From NCBI RefSeq assembly GCF_000721705.1, contig NZ_JOJL01000039.1:1-64000 (forward strand): a stretch of 64,000 nt of DNA, read 5' to 3'. The notes below the pieces were generated by a model. That model had not been told where the DNA came from. It made no database searches and worked only from the letters and a program-made list of their open reading frames with translations. The DNA is from Actinoplanes subtropicus (lineage in GTDB: Bacteria > Actinomycetota > Actinomycetes > Mycobacteriales > Micromonosporaceae). The position numbers were made by a program, and so were the translations under genes. Below are positions 24,835 to 33,555 of the stretch, piece by piece; the stretch's first letter is position 1; each line of letters begins with the position of its first letter.

Positions 24835-25653
24835 TCAGTCACCTGTCCGGATCGCGGTGAGACCCCAGGTGGCGTACGGCAGCGTGACGGTGCCGCCCAG
24901 CCGGTCGACCGCCGCGCCCACCGCCGTCAGCACGTCCGCCACCCGGTCCGGCGGCAGGCTGGTGAGCCCGCCCGAGGTGGACACCAGGTCCAGGAGTTCG
25001 TCGCGGGGGTACGAGCGCTCCCAGTCGTAGCGCCACAACTCGGGCTCGCCGAACCCGCCCGCCTCGCGGATCCCGTCCGCGGCCCGGGCGTACAGTGCCT
25101 GGTACCCGTCCAGGATCGAGCCCGCCGATCGACCGGCGGCGGTGAACGGCGAGTCGGGCGCCACCCGCCGGTACGCCGCGGCGAGGGCCTCCGCCACGGC
25201 GGGCGGCAACTCGTACACGTGCCCGAACGGTGCCAGCACGCCACCCGGGCGCAGGACCGCCGCGGCCTTCGACGCGCCGGCGACCGGGTCGACCCAGTGC
25301 CAGGCGGTGCCGGAGACGACCGCGTCGAAGGTGCGCCCGGCCGGGTCCCAGTCCTCGAAGGTCGCCACCTCCACCCGCAGGCCGGTTCCCCGCGCGAAGC
25401 CGGCCATCCGCGGGTCGGCCTCGACGCCGAGCACCGTGCGGCCGGCGGCCCGGAACTGGCGAGCCTCGATGCCGGTGCCGCAGCCGACATCCAGGAAGTC
25501 GGCGCCCGGGCCGGCGGCGACGATCCGCTCGATCATGGCGTCGGGGTACGGGGGCCGGTTCCGGTCGTACCGTTCCGGGTCGACCCCGAACGACTCGGCC
25601 ATCCGACGATGCAGGTGCGGTTCCGGCGCGGGCGAGGGCGGTAGAGTGACCAT
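24835..25653 (-). CDS. Class I SAM-dependent methyltransferase (UbiE/Tam-like)
   Basis: A 272-aa methyltransferase. It has the N-terminal FGVDPERYDRNRPPYPDAMIE typical of actinobacterial class I enzymes near TetR genes, motif I FLDVGCGTGIEARQF (about 51-65), VEADPRMAGFA, and SGTAWHWVD. The start is ATG 25653, with MAESFG (residue 18) as an alternative. The initiation codon abuts the palindromic operator shared with the divergent TetR gene, so it is probably TetR-repressed. Confidence 0.85.
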   Translation of the reverse strand: MVTLPPSPAPEPHLHRRMAESFGVDPERYDRNRPPYPDAMIERIVAAGPGADFLDVGCGTGIEARQFRAAGRTVLGVEADPRMAGFARGTGLRVEVATFEDWDPAGRTFDAVVSGTAWHWVDPVAGASKAAAVLRPGGVLAPFGHVYELPPAVAEALAAAYRRVAPDSPFTAAGRSAGSILDGYQALYARAADGIREAGGFGEPELWRYDWERSYPRDELLDLVSTSGGLTSLPPDRVADVLTAVGAAVDRLGGTVTLPYATWGLTAIRTGD

Positions 25654-25683
25654 GCGCCCACTCTAGTGGGCGCCCGCCCACTA
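25654..25683. promoter_or_regulatory. Overlapping palindromic TetR operator
   Basis: GCGCCCACT-CT-AGTGGGCGC (25654-25673) overlaps TAGTGGGCG-CC-CGCCCACTA (25664-25683). Both have perfect 9-bp arms, so three half-sites are shared. It fills the space between a methyltransferase start and a TetR start, the expected position of an autoregulatory TetR site. Binding is inferred. Confidence 0.7.
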
Positions 25684-25691
25684 CAGCAATC

Positions 25692-26309
25692 ATGCCTGCT
25701 CAGGCAGGGAGAGGACGCCCCTTGCCGACCGGCACAGCGCTGCGCGACCCCCGCCAGCAACTCCTCGACGCCGCCGTGCGGGTGCTGATCCGCGACGGCG
25801 TGACCGGCCTGACCAGCCGCGCGGTCACCGCCGAGGCGGGCGTCGCCAAGGGAGTCCTGCATCGTCACTTCGCCGACTTCGACGCCTTCCTCGCCGAGCT
25901 GGTGCTGGACCGCATCGCCCTGGTCGAGGCCCAGGCGATCGCCCTGCGGGAGGCGGCCGGGAGCGGCACCGTCGCCGGCAACCTGACCGGCGCCCTGATG
26001 ACGCTCTTCGAGCCGGTCATGGTGGCGATCGTGGTCCTCGTCATCGCCCGCGACGAGCTCCGTACGCGGCTGCGCGCCGCCGGCACCGCCCGGTTCCCGC
26101 TCGTCGGCGAGGGCACCGCCATGATCGCCGGCTACCTGACGGCCGAGCGCGACCGTGGCCGGATCGCGGCCGGCGCCGACGTCGCCACGCTCGCGCCGAC
26201 CCTGATCGGCGCCGCGCAGCTGCTGTTCACCGAGCGGAACAGCAGCCCGCCGGAGCCCGCAGCCGTCCGCAACGTCGTGACCACCGTCCTGGCCGGCGCC
26301 ATGCCATAA
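25692..26309 (+). CDS. TetR-family transcriptional regulator
   Basis: A 205-aa regulator. It has the TetR helix-turn-helix LLDAAVRVLIRDGVTGLTSR, AVTAEAGVAKGVLHRHFADF (about 25-64), then a helical ligand domain. ATG 25692 gives a GRGRP stretch common before TetR domains. However, GGGAGAGGA lies inside the frame before TTG 25722, which could be the real start. It is divergent from a methyltransferase gene with a palindromic operator between. Confidence 0.85.
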   Translation: MPAQAGRGRPLPTGTALRDPRQQLLDAAVRVLIRDGVTGLTSRAVTAEAGVAKGVLHRHFADFDAFLAELVLDRIALVEAQAIALREAAGSGTVAGNLTGALMTLFEPVMVAIVVLVIARDELRTRLRAAGTARFPLVGEGTAMIAGYLTAERDRGRIAAGADVATLAPTLIGAAQLLFTERNSSPPEPAAVRNVVTTVLAGAMP

Positions 26310-26343
26310 CCGTTCGACGGTCAGGAAGGAGACCGGCGCCCGG

Positions 26344-26898
26344 TCAATCGGCGAGAAAATCCTCGCCGAGGAGCTTTCGGAGGCGTCCGAGTGCCCGGGC
26401 GTTGCGCATCTTGACGACCGAGGCGGAGACCCCGAGGATCGCCGCCACGGTGTCGACGCTGTGGTCCTCGGCGTGGCGCAGCACCAGGACCGCCCGGTCC
26501 CCGACGGGCAGCAGCGCCAACGCGTCCACCAGCGCCATCCGCAACTCCGGCGCGGAGGTGGCCCCGGCCGGCCGGTCCGGAAGGTCGGCCAGCACGATCT
26601 CGGAGCCGCTGCGGCGCCGCTGCTGGTCGAAGACGGCGTTCATCAGGACCCGGCGGCTGTACGCCTCGAGGTTCGTGCCGGCGCGGATCCGCCGCCACGC
26701 CACGTACATCTTGGCGAGGGTGTGCTGGGTCAGGTCCTGGGCGAGGTGCCAGTCCCGGCACATCAGGAAGGCGCTGCGGCGCAGCCGGGTGCTGACCGAT
26801 TCCACGAAAGCGGTGAACTCCTCGTCGCGGGCGATGCGCGCGCGGCGGCCGGTCGCGGGTGTCTCGCCGGATCGCGATGGCATCTTGGTGTCGGTCAC
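26344..26898 (-). CDS. SigE-family ECF RNA polymerase sigma factor
   Basis: A 184-aa sigma factor. Region 2 is FTAFVESVSTRLRRSAFLMC, then WHLAQDLTQHTLAKMYVAWRR (about 27-75). Region 4 is LLPVGDRAVLVLRHAEDHSV, then VAAILGVSASVVKMRNARAL. The GTG at 26898 has GGAGGGC upstream and overlaps the stop of the FtsX-ectodomain gene (GTGA), so it is translated after it. Most ECF sigma genes precede their anti-sigma gene; here the membrane protein comes first. Targets are unknown. Confidence 0.85.
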   Translation of the reverse strand: MTDTKMPSRSGETPATGRRARIARDEEFTAFVESVSTRLRRSAFLMCRDWHLAQDLTQHTLAKMYVAWRRIRAGTNLEAYSRRVLMNAVFDQQRRRSGSEIVLADLPDRPAGATSAPELRMALVDALALLPVGDRAVLVLRHAEDHSVDTVAAILGVSASVVKMRNARALGRLRKLLGEDFLAD

Positions 26899-27473
26899 TG
26901 AAGCCCTCCGACCGGGGCACTCGCCGGGCACCGATGGCCGACGACCCCGTCGACGCCGGCCATCGTCGCGTACCGGGCGCGGAAGGCGGTGTACTGCGCG
27001 GGCGCGACCAGTCGCACGCGGAACGACTCGGCGATGTGGTCGGCGGTGACGAGGTCGACGACATGCGGATCATCGGCCCAGAGCTGTTGGAATCGCTCAT
27101 AGGCGGTCCCGTGTCCGGCGATGACCAGACTCCGTACCCGCGGATCGGCGCTGAGTCCGGCCAGGATCGCCACTCGCTGCGGGTCGGATATGCCCGTCTT
27201 GAGGAAGATGGCCACATCGGTGGCGTCCTGCTCGACCGGGCGCACCGTGCACGAGGAGGCCACCGCCGGCCGGTCCGTGGCGGGGTGACCGGGCAGCAGG
27301 CTCAGGCCGGCGACGACGCCGATCACCAAGACCAGGCCGGTCGCGACCCGCTGATTGCGGCGGCGGCGCAGCCGGACACCCTCGACGATGGCGGCGCGCG
27401 CCAGGTAGCCGGGCGCGACGCCGGGGTCGTCGTCGACCGCCCGATCGAAATGGTCTCGCAGGTGCCGTTCCAC
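26895..27473 (-). CDS. Single-pass membrane protein with FtsX-like extracellular domain
   Basis: The 192-aa product from GTG 27473 (GAGGAG upstream) has a cytoplasmic N-terminus of about 40 residues with an RLRRRRNQR anchor. One membrane helix follows (VATGLVLVIGVVAGLSLLP), then an exported domain containing VAIFLKTGISDPQRVAILAG, AYERFQQLWAD, DHIAESFRVRL and AGVDGVVGHR. This follows the order of the FtsX extracellular domain (VFL, Q, sk..Ay..f, lP.SFRv, pGV..V). The four-helix FtsX permease part is absent. It is coupled to a sigma factor and may sense the envelope or restrain the sigma factor. That role is inference. Confidence 0.65.
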   Translation of the reverse strand: MERHLRDHFDRAVDDDPGVAPGYLARAAIVEGVRLRRRRNQRVATGLVLVIGVVAGLSLLPGHPATDRPAVASSCTVRPVEQDATDVAIFLKTGISDPQRVAILAGLSADPRVRSLVIAGHGTAYERFQQLWADDPHVVDLVTADHIAESFRVRLVAPAQYTAFRARYATMAGVDGVVGHRCPASAPVGGLQ

Positions 27474-27550
27474 GGTCCGCTCCTCGCCGCTCCGTTTGTC
27501 CTCTGCCGGTATGACTGGGTGGACACCCGATTCGGTCACCGGAGGATGCC

Positions 27551-28051
27551 ATGGCGGCGACGGCGGATCATCCACGGCCGCCCGGTGAGGGACTGGTCAT
27601 GGTGCGGTTCCACCTGGTGCGCGACCCGGACGGCCGGGCGCCGGTGGAGGGCTGGCCGCCACCGGTGGAGAGCGAGGGGCTGTGGGCCACGCCCGTCGGC
27701 GAGGGCCGTTACCGGGTCGAGAACACCCCATGGTTCGCCCAGACCGTGGCCACCTACAACGTCGTCGAGGCCGTGGAGCACGAAGGCGTCCGGTGGGTGA
27801 TGCGCGGAATGGAGTGGTCCGGCCGCATGACCGTACGGGTGGCGCACCCCGACCCCGCCGCCGTGCTCGACGCGTTCGCCGATCTCGGGGTCGGCGGCGA
27901 GAGCGCCGCCCCGGCGTACGAAATAGCGGCCTTGGACATCCCGGCGGACGCGGACTTCCGCGCGATCCTCGCCCGGCTCCGCGCGGGCCGATCCGACGGC
28001 ACCTGGGACTACGAGGAGGCCTGCGTCTCCACCGAGTGGCGCCGCCTATGA
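27551..28051 (+). CDS. DUF4265 domain-containing protein
   Basis: A 166-aa protein. The core WATPVGEGRYRVENTPWFAQ, then YNVVEAVEHEGVRWVMRGME, then SGRMTVRV, matches DUF4265 (RY.vdNtPffa...gDvv). ATG 27551 has GGAGG five bases upstream; ATG 27599 is possible. Function unknown; often found singly in actinomycete genomes. Its 3' end overlaps the convergent DUF3500 gene by 6 bp, and it is divergent from the FtsX-like/sigma pair. Confidence 0.72.
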   Translation: MAATADHPRPPGEGLVMVRFHLVRDPDGRAPVEGWPPPVESEGLWATPVGEGRYRVENTPWFAQTVATYNVVEAVEHEGVRWVMRGMEWSGRMTVRVAHPDPAAVLDAFADLGVGGESAAPAYEIAALDIPADADFRAILARLRAGRSDGTWDYEEACVSTEWRRL

Positions 28052-29185
28052 CCCGTGGTGCCGCGCCCGGTGGGCGCGCAGCACGTCCAGGCCGAAGTCG
28101 CGGGACGGGTCGCGCCAGACCGAGTGGGCGTGATTGGCGCTGCGCTGGGTGTTGTCCCACTCGATCAGCAGGCTCGGGCCCTGCACCCGGTAGTAGTGCG
28201 GCGCCCCCGGCTCGGTCGGCCCCGCCCAGGCGAAGTGGACGCCGTCGAGCGCGGCGGCGTCGTAGGAAGGCGCGACCGCGGAAGGCACCCGGCCGAAGTA
28301 CGTGCCCAGCAGGGCGCGCAGCAGCTCGCGCTGGTCGTCGTCGAGCTCGGCGCCCGCGATCCCCTTCGGCCGCGCCGTGTACTCCAACGCCCGGTGGTCG
28401 GCCTCCCCGTAGCCGGCGGCCGCGTCGATCGCGTCGCTCGCCGCCTGCAGCTTGGCCTGTTCGACCGGGTCGGGGAAGCGCTCGTCCCGCCAGATGCCGG
28501 ACAGCGGGATGACCCGATCACCCGGCGCGACGGTGGTGCGGTTGGCGGTGACCAGGTCGGACGGCGCCTTCGCGGACAGGATCGCCCGCCCGGCCGGCGC
28601 CGGGGCCAGCGACCGGACCAGCTCGCGGGCCAGGTCCTCGACCCGGGCGAGCGGCCGGTGGACCGCGCCGCCCAGCAGCTCGGAGGCGGCCGGGTCGGCG
28701 CCCAGGAAGCACGGCGTGGTCGCGACCAGCTCGCCGTCGACGATCAGGTTGTTCAGCGAGACGTGGTGACCGCCGAAGCGCCAGCCCCAGGTGCCGTCGC
28801 CGCCGGGGTCGCCGAAGACGCGCAGGTAGTACAGGCCCGGGTCGCGGCCGCGCTCCCGGTCGAAGCGGGTCACGAAGCCCTCGGCGTGGTCGAGAATGTT
28901 CTCGAGCCCCATGGTGATGGCGACCGTGACGAAGCCGGGGCGGGACAGGCCGGTGGCGACCAGCCGCATCGCCGCGCGCTGCTGGGCGGGCCGCTGCTGG
29001 TGCGCGGTCAGTCCACCGTGGTCGGTCGGCGTGTAGAACCAGCGCCGCCGCTCGGCGTCGGTCGCCGCGTCGGACGGTGGATGACCGATCGCGATCGTAC
29101 GCTGTTCCGCGGTCAGCATGCCCAGCCACGACCGGGCCGCCTCGGCCATCTGGGCGGCGACCTGCCGCCGGGGCGCATCGCTCAT
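28046..29185 (-). CDS. DUF3500 domain-containing protein
   Basis: The 379-aa protein spans a single DUF3500 domain. Signature parts are RRRWFYTPTDHGGL (about 46-59), LYYLRVFGDPGGDGTWGWRF with GGHHVSLN (about 118-146), and LLIEWDNTQRSANHAHSVWR near the C-terminus. The conserved His/Asp/Asn residues suggest a metal or ligand site, but no activity is established for the family. No signal peptide. Starts at ATG 29185; the stop of the histidine kinase is not shared with it. Confidence 0.8.
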   Translation of the reverse strand: MSDAPRRQVAAQMAEAARSWLGMLTAEQRTIAIGHPPSDAATDAERRRWFYTPTDHGGLTAHQQRPAQQRAAMRLVATGLSRPGFVTVAITMGLENILDHAEGFVTRFDRERGRDPGLYYLRVFGDPGGDGTWGWRFGGHHVSLNNLIVDGELVATTPCFLGADPAASELLGGAVHRPLARVEDLARELVRSLAPAPAGRAILSAKAPSDLVTANRTTVAPGDRVIPLSGIWRDERFPDPVEQAKLQAASDAIDAAAGYGEADHRALEYTARPKGIAGAELDDDQRELLRALLGTYFGRVPSAVAPSYDAAALDGVHFAWAGPTEPGAPHYYRVQGPSLLIEWDNTQRSANHAHSVWRDPSRDFGLDVLRAHRARHHGS

Positions 29186-29194
29186 GGGTCAAAT

Positions 29195-30931
29195 CTAGGA
29201 CGGCAGCCGGACCGTGCAGGTGGTGCCCACGCCGAGCGTGCTGGTGACGGTGATGTCGCCGCCGTGGGCGCGGGCCAGCTGGCGGGCGATCGCCAGTCCC
29301 AGCCCGCTGCCGCCGGTCGTCCGGCTACGGGACGGGTCGGCGCGCCAGAAACGGTCGAACACCTTCGGCAGATCGTCGGGGGCGATGCCGATGCCCGTAT
29401 CGCGCACGGTGATGACCGCCTCGCCACGGTCGACGGTGCCGCTCACGGTCACCGAGCCGCCGGGCGGCGTGTAACGGACCGCGTTGGCCACCAGATTGCC
29501 GATCAGCTGGCGGAGGCGTACGGGATCGGCATTGATCTTGCATGAGTAGGCGGAAACGCTCAGGGTGAGTCCCTCGGTCGTGTGCGCGGCCGCCACCTGC
29601 GCGAGCGCCTCACGCAGGTCGATCGCCTTCGGGTGCAGGCGGAGCGTGCCCGCGTCGGCGGCGGCCAGGTCGGCCAGGTCGGCGACGACGTGCTGGAGGA
29701 TCACGGTCTCGTCGTGCAGCAGGGCCAGGAACTGCGCGTCCGGCGGGGCGAGGCCGTCCTGCGCCGCCTCCAGCCAGCTGCGCACGTTCGTGAGCGGATT
29801 GCGCAGCTCGTGCGCGATGTCGCTGACCATCGCCCGGCGCTGCGCCATGGCCTGGTTGAGCGCGGTCGCCAGATAGCCGATCTCGTCGCGGGTGGTGACC
29901 GGCGCCGGAGTCTGCAGGGCGGCGCTCTCGGTCAGCGCGCGCAGCGGACCCACCAGGCGCCGCCCGAGCAGCACCGTGACCAGAATCGTCACCAGCAGGA
30001 CGCCGCCGGCCACCGCGCCGATCCGGACGACGTTGCCGCGCGACAGGTTGAACGTCGTGCCGGCCAGGCCGGTGCCCGGATCGGTCACGAACAGCAAAGC
30101 CGGAGGCGCCGTGTACGGCTCCAGCTGCGCCCGCCGGGACTGGTCGAGACACGACTGCACCTGGCCGGCCCCGCGCGCGTGCAGCGACCCGTCGATCGCC
30201 GCGAACAGGGGCGGGTTCGCGTCCCAATCGACGTGGATCGCGATGTCGGACGGGTTCGGCTGGCCGAGACAGGTCGCCATCAACTTCGCGAGCCCGCGCA
30301 GCGCCTTCTCCTCCGTGGGCGTGTTCGAGCCCTGGACGTGGGCTTCGCAGGCGCTCAGCACACCCTTGGGGTCGCCGCCCGGCGCGACCACCGGCGTCGG
30401 CCGGCCGCTCGGCGAGTCGACGATCCGGCCCTCGACCCCGGCGTAGCCGAGACACGTGAGCACGTCCTGGGCGACCTTGTGGACGAGCCGGGCCTCGTCC
30501 GCGGTGATCCGATACGGGCCGACCACCCGGCCGTCGATGGTCGCCGTGCCGCCGGTCACCCCGAGGTCGAGCCGCAGCGGATCCACGGTGGCCGACGGGT
30601 CGGTCATGGCCGGCGGCGGCCCGGTCGCCGAGTCGGCGATCACCTGCCGCTGGGTGGTGGTCAGCGTGATCCGCCGGCCGAGTTCGCGGGCCCGGTCCCG
30701 CACCAGCGGCCCGGCACCGGACCAGTCGGGGTGCGTCGCCGCGTAGCCGACCAGCACCTCGTACAGCCCTTTCTCGTCGGCGAGCGAGCGGCCCTGTTCC
30801 TGCCGGATCGCCCGGGTCGCGGTCTGGGTGGCCAGCCAGGCGGTGGCGCCGACCGCCACGATCAGTACCCCGATCACGGTGAGCAGGAGCCGGGTGACCA
30901 GGCTGTGCCGCAGCGGGACGCGCCGGCTCAC
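29195..30931 (-). CDS. Sensor histidine kinase
   Basis: A 578-aa two-pass kinase. Membrane helix 1 (about 12-32) is followed by an unusually long extracellular sensor region of roughly 270 residues containing several Cys. Then come membrane helix 2 (GAVAGGVLLVTILVTVLLG) and a HAMP domain. HisKA has DIAHELRNPLTN with phospho-acceptor His374. The ATPase has NLVANAVRYTPPGG, VRDTGIGI and GGSGLGLAI. Its GTG overlaps the response regulator stop (GTGA). It is the last gene of the lipoprotein/adaptor/ABC/TCS operon and probably senses the substrate of that exporter. Confidence 0.9.
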   Translation of the reverse strand: MSRRVPLRHSLVTRLLLTVIGVLIVAVGATAWLATQTATRAIRQEQGRSLADEKGLYEVLVGYAATHPDWSGAGPLVRDRARELGRRITLTTTQRQVIADSATGPPPAMTDPSATVDPLRLDLGVTGGTATIDGRVVGPYRITADEARLVHKVAQDVLTCLGYAGVEGRIVDSPSGRPTPVVAPGGDPKGVLSACEAHVQGSNTPTEEKALRGLAKLMATCLGQPNPSDIAIHVDWDANPPLFAAIDGSLHARGAGQVQSCLDQSRRAQLEPYTAPPALLFVTDPGTGLAGTTFNLSRGNVVRIGAVAGGVLLVTILVTVLLGRRLVGPLRALTESAALQTPAPVTTRDEIGYLATALNQAMAQRRAMVSDIAHELRNPLTNVRSWLEAAQDGLAPPDAQFLALLHDETVILQHVVADLADLAAADAGTLRLHPKAIDLREALAQVAAAHTTEGLTLSVSAYSCKINADPVRLRQLIGNLVANAVRYTPPGGSVTVSGTVDRGEAVITVRDTGIGIAPDDLPKVFDRFWRADPSRSRTTGGSGLGLAIARQLARAHGGDITVTSTLGVGTTCTVRLPS

Positions 30932-31605
30932 GAGCCGCCCAGCCGGTAGCCGGCGCCGTACACCGTACGCAGGTATTCCGGGTTTCGCGGATCGTCCTCG
31001 ATCTTGCGGCGGAGGTTGAGCACGTGCACGTCGACGCTGCGCTCGGTCGAGCTGCGGTCCAGCCCGCGGGTGTGCGCGAGCAGCTGGGCGCGGGTGAACA
31101 GGCGGCCGGGCTCGCGGGCCATCGCGGCCAGGATGGCGAACTCCCCCGGCGTGCACTCGATCTCCCGCCCGTCCAGCGTGACCCGGTGATGCACCGGATC
31201 GACCTCGAGCCCGCCGACCACGAAGCCGGGCCGCGGCGTCGTCCGGCGCAGCAGCGTCCGCACCCGGGCGGTCAGCTCGCGCGGACTGTAGGGCTTGGTC
31301 AGATAGTCGTCCGCGCCCACCTCGAGCCCGGTCAGCAGGTCGTCCTCGCTCGCCCGGGCGGTCAGCATCAGGATCGGCACGTCCGACTCGGCGCGCAGCT
31401 TGCGGCACACCGAGAGCCCGTCCAGCCCCGGCATCATCACATCAAGAACAATCAGATCCGGTCTTCGGGTGCGGGCGAAGTGCAGCGCGCTGTCCCCGTC
31501 GTGCACCAGTTCCGCCGCGTACCCGGCCGCCTCCAGATACCGGCGCACCACTTCGGCCTGGCGCGGATCGTCCTCGGCCACGAGAACCCGTCGGGTGCTG
31601 GTCAT
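30928..31605 (-). CDS. OmpR/PhoB-family response regulator
   Basis: A 225-aa regulator. The receiver domain has the acidic pair EDD at the N-terminus, phospho-acceptor Asp55 (LIVLDVMMPG), LTARAS and KPYSPRELTAR. The C-terminal winged helix holds TPGEFAILAAMAREPGRLFT, then SVDVHVLNLRRKIEDDP and TVYGAGYRL. It starts at ATG 31605, 11 bp after the permease stop, and overlaps the kinase start. OmpR-type regulators bind direct repeats spaced 11 bp, and such repeats lie at 36040-36080 upstream of the operon. Confidence 0.92.
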   Translation of the reverse strand: MTSTRRVLVAEDDPRQAEVVRRYLEAAGYAAELVHDGDSALHFARTRRPDLIVLDVMMPGLDGLSVCRKLRAESDVPILMLTARASEDDLLTGLEVGADDYLTKPYSPRELTARVRTLLRRTTPRPGFVVGGLEVDPVHHRVTLDGREIECTPGEFAILAAMAREPGRLFTRAQLLAHTRGLDRSSTERSVDVHVLNLRRKIEDDPRNPEYLRTVYGAGYRLGGS

Positions 31606-31616
31606 CGGGGCGGCCC

Positions 31617-32804
31617 TCACACGCTGGCGAGTGCTTCGGCCGGGTGCAGCCGGGCGGCCCGGATCGCCGGGTAGACGCCGGCCAGCACGCCGATCGCCAG
31701 CGCGCCGGTGAGCCCGCCGGCCGTCGACCGGCCCGGAATCACCAGCGGCCAGGCCTGCCAGGCACAATAGGCGGCCGTCGCCAGCACCCCGCCGAGCACG
31801 CCGGCCGCGCCGCCGAGCACGGACAGCACGATCGACTCGGTGAGGAACTGGACACGGACCTGTCCCCGGTTCGCGCCCAGCGCCCGGCGCAGGCCGATCT
31901 CGCGGCGGCGTTCCAGCACCGAGATGTACATCGTGTTGGCCACCCCGATCCCGCCGACCAGCAGCGCTATCCCGGCCAGCCCGAGGAACAGCGCGCCGAA
32001 GGTCTGCTCGACCGCCCGCTTGGCGCCGAGCGCGTCGGACGGGCGGCTGACCAGCACGTCGCCGGGATGCTCGGGATCGACGGTCGCGGCCAGCACGCCG
32101 CGGACCGCCTCCACCTGGTCGTCGGTGGTCTGCAGGTAGATGCGGGTCGGGTGACCGCCGAAGCGCAACCACTTGCCGGCCGCGTCCCAGCCGATCAGAA
32201 CCGATCGGTCGAGGTCGGGCGAGAGCGGCACCGGATCGAGGATACCGATCACCGTGAACCACTGCCGGCCGATGTATACCTGCGGCGCCTTTTCTCTGGG
32301 GTCGAGACCGGCAAAGCCCAGCCGCTGGGCGGCGACCGAGCCGAGCACGACGGTCGGGAACCGCTCGACGGCCGCGTCCAGGAAGCGGCCGTCCCGGACC
32401 CGGCCGTTGATCGCCCGCAGCAGGTTGTCCTTGGCGGCCAGCACGGCGAGCGCGTTGAAGTCGCCGGCTCCGGTGCGATCGGAGCGGGCCACCGTCTGGC
32501 CGAAGTCGGCCACCGCGCTGGCCACGGTGACCGGGGCGATCCGGGCGACCATGTCGACCGACTCGGCCGGCAGCACAGCCGGCGGGTCGCGGTCGGGCAC
32601 CGGCGCGGCCTGCAGCCGGTTGGTGCCGAGCGCGGCCAGTTGCCGGTCCAGGGCCAGCCGGCTGGAGGCGGGGATGCCGGTGACCACGACCAGGGTGGCG
32701 ATGCCGATCGCGATGCCCACCGCCGAGAGGGCGGCCCGGGCCTTCCGGGTACGGACGCCGAGCAGTCCCAGCCCGATCAGGTCGCCGGGCGCGATCCGGG
32801 TCAT
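31617..32804 (-). CDS. MacB-type ABC transporter permease
   Basis: A 395-aa FtsX/MacB-fold permease. An N-terminal helix (ALSAVGIAIGIATLVVVTG) is followed by a large MacB periplasmic core-like extracellular domain (about 45-270). Three C-terminal helices follow, with the motif GGIGVANTMYISVLERRREIG then LRRALGA, which is the coupling segment of this family. The ATG at 32804 has AAGGAGGG upstream; the frame upstream of it is not protein-like. It works with the ATPase at 32890 and probably extrudes a peptide, lipid or antibiotic. Confidence 0.88.
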   Translation of the reverse strand: MTRIAPGDLIGLGLLGVRTRKARAALSAVGIAIGIATLVVVTGIPASSRLALDRQLAALGTNRLQAAPVPDRDPPAVLPAESVDMVARIAPVTVASAVADFGQTVARSDRTGAGDFNALAVLAAKDNLLRAINGRVRDGRFLDAAVERFPTVVLGSVAAQRLGFAGLDPREKAPQVYIGRQWFTVIGILDPVPLSPDLDRSVLIGWDAAGKWLRFGGHPTRIYLQTTDDQVEAVRGVLAATVDPEHPGDVLVSRPSDALGAKRAVEQTFGALFLGLAGIALLVGGIGVANTMYISVLERRREIGLRRALGANRGQVRVQFLTESIVLSVLGGAAGVLGGVLATAAYCAWQAWPLVIPGRSTAGGLTGALAIGVLAGVYPAIRAARLHPAEALASV

Positions 32805-32889
32805 GCTGAGCCCTCCTTGGGCATGCCCTTCTGGCCCTCGCCTGCGACGCCGTCCGCACGTCGCTCTGGGTGCCGCTCGGTGCGGGCGG

Positions 32890-33555
32890 TCATGCCGCAC
32901 CGAGCCGGCCGTCGCGCAGGTGGACCTGCCGGGGGATCCGGGCGGCGATGTCCCGGTCGTGGGTGATCAGGGCGATCGTGGTGCCGGCCCGGTTGAGCTC
33001 GGTGAGCAGGTCGAGCACGGCGGCGCCGTTGGCCGCGTCCAGGGCGCCGGTCGGCTCGTCGGCCAGGACCAGGGCAGGGCGGTTCACCAGAGCGCGGGCG
33101 ATCGCGACGCGCTGGCGTTCACCGCCGGACATCTGCATCGGAACGTGACCGGAACGATCGGCCAGCCCGACCCGGTCCAGCGCCTCCCTCGCCCGGGCGT
33201 GTCGATCACGGCGACGCACGCCCGCGTAGAGCAGCGCCGTCGCCACATTCTCGATCGCGGTCAGCCCATCGATCAGATGGAACTGCTGGAAGACGAAACC
33301 GATCCGCTCGCCGCGCAGGCGGGACAGCGCTTTATCGGACATTTCCGTGATTTCGCTTCCGGCGATCGCGACCGATCCGTGCGTCGGCCGATCGAGAGTG
33401 CCCATGATGTTCAGCAGAGTGGACTTGCCCGATCCCGATGGGCCGAGAATCGCCACGAACTCCCCATCATCGATCCGCAGTGATACCTCGTTCAGCGCGG
33501 TGACTCCCCCGGCGTACACCATGGAAGCCTTCTTGATCTCCAGAACCGGCGTCAC
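32890..33555 (-). CDS. MacB/LolD-type ABC transporter ATP-binding protein
   Basis: A 221-aa ATPase. It has Walker A GPSGSGKST (38-46), Q-loop VFQQFHLI, signature MSGGERQRV (142-150), Walker B ALVLADEPTGALD and H-loop ITHDRD. Length and the LNIMGTLDRPTHG stretch place it in the LolD/MacB subfamily. The GTG start overlaps the adaptor stop by 4 bp. The permease starts 85 bp downstream of its stop, still in the same operon. Confidence 0.92.
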   Translation of the reverse strand: MTPVLEIKKASMVYAGGVTALNEVSLRIDDGEFVAILGPSGSGKSTLLNIMGTLDRPTHGSVAIAGSEITEMSDKALSRLRGERIGFVFQQFHLIDGLTAIENVATALLYAGVRRRDRHARAREALDRVGLADRSGHVPMQMSGGERQRVAIARALVNRPALVLADEPTGALDAANGAAVLDLLTELNRAGTTIALITHDRDIAARIPRQVHLRDGRLGAA

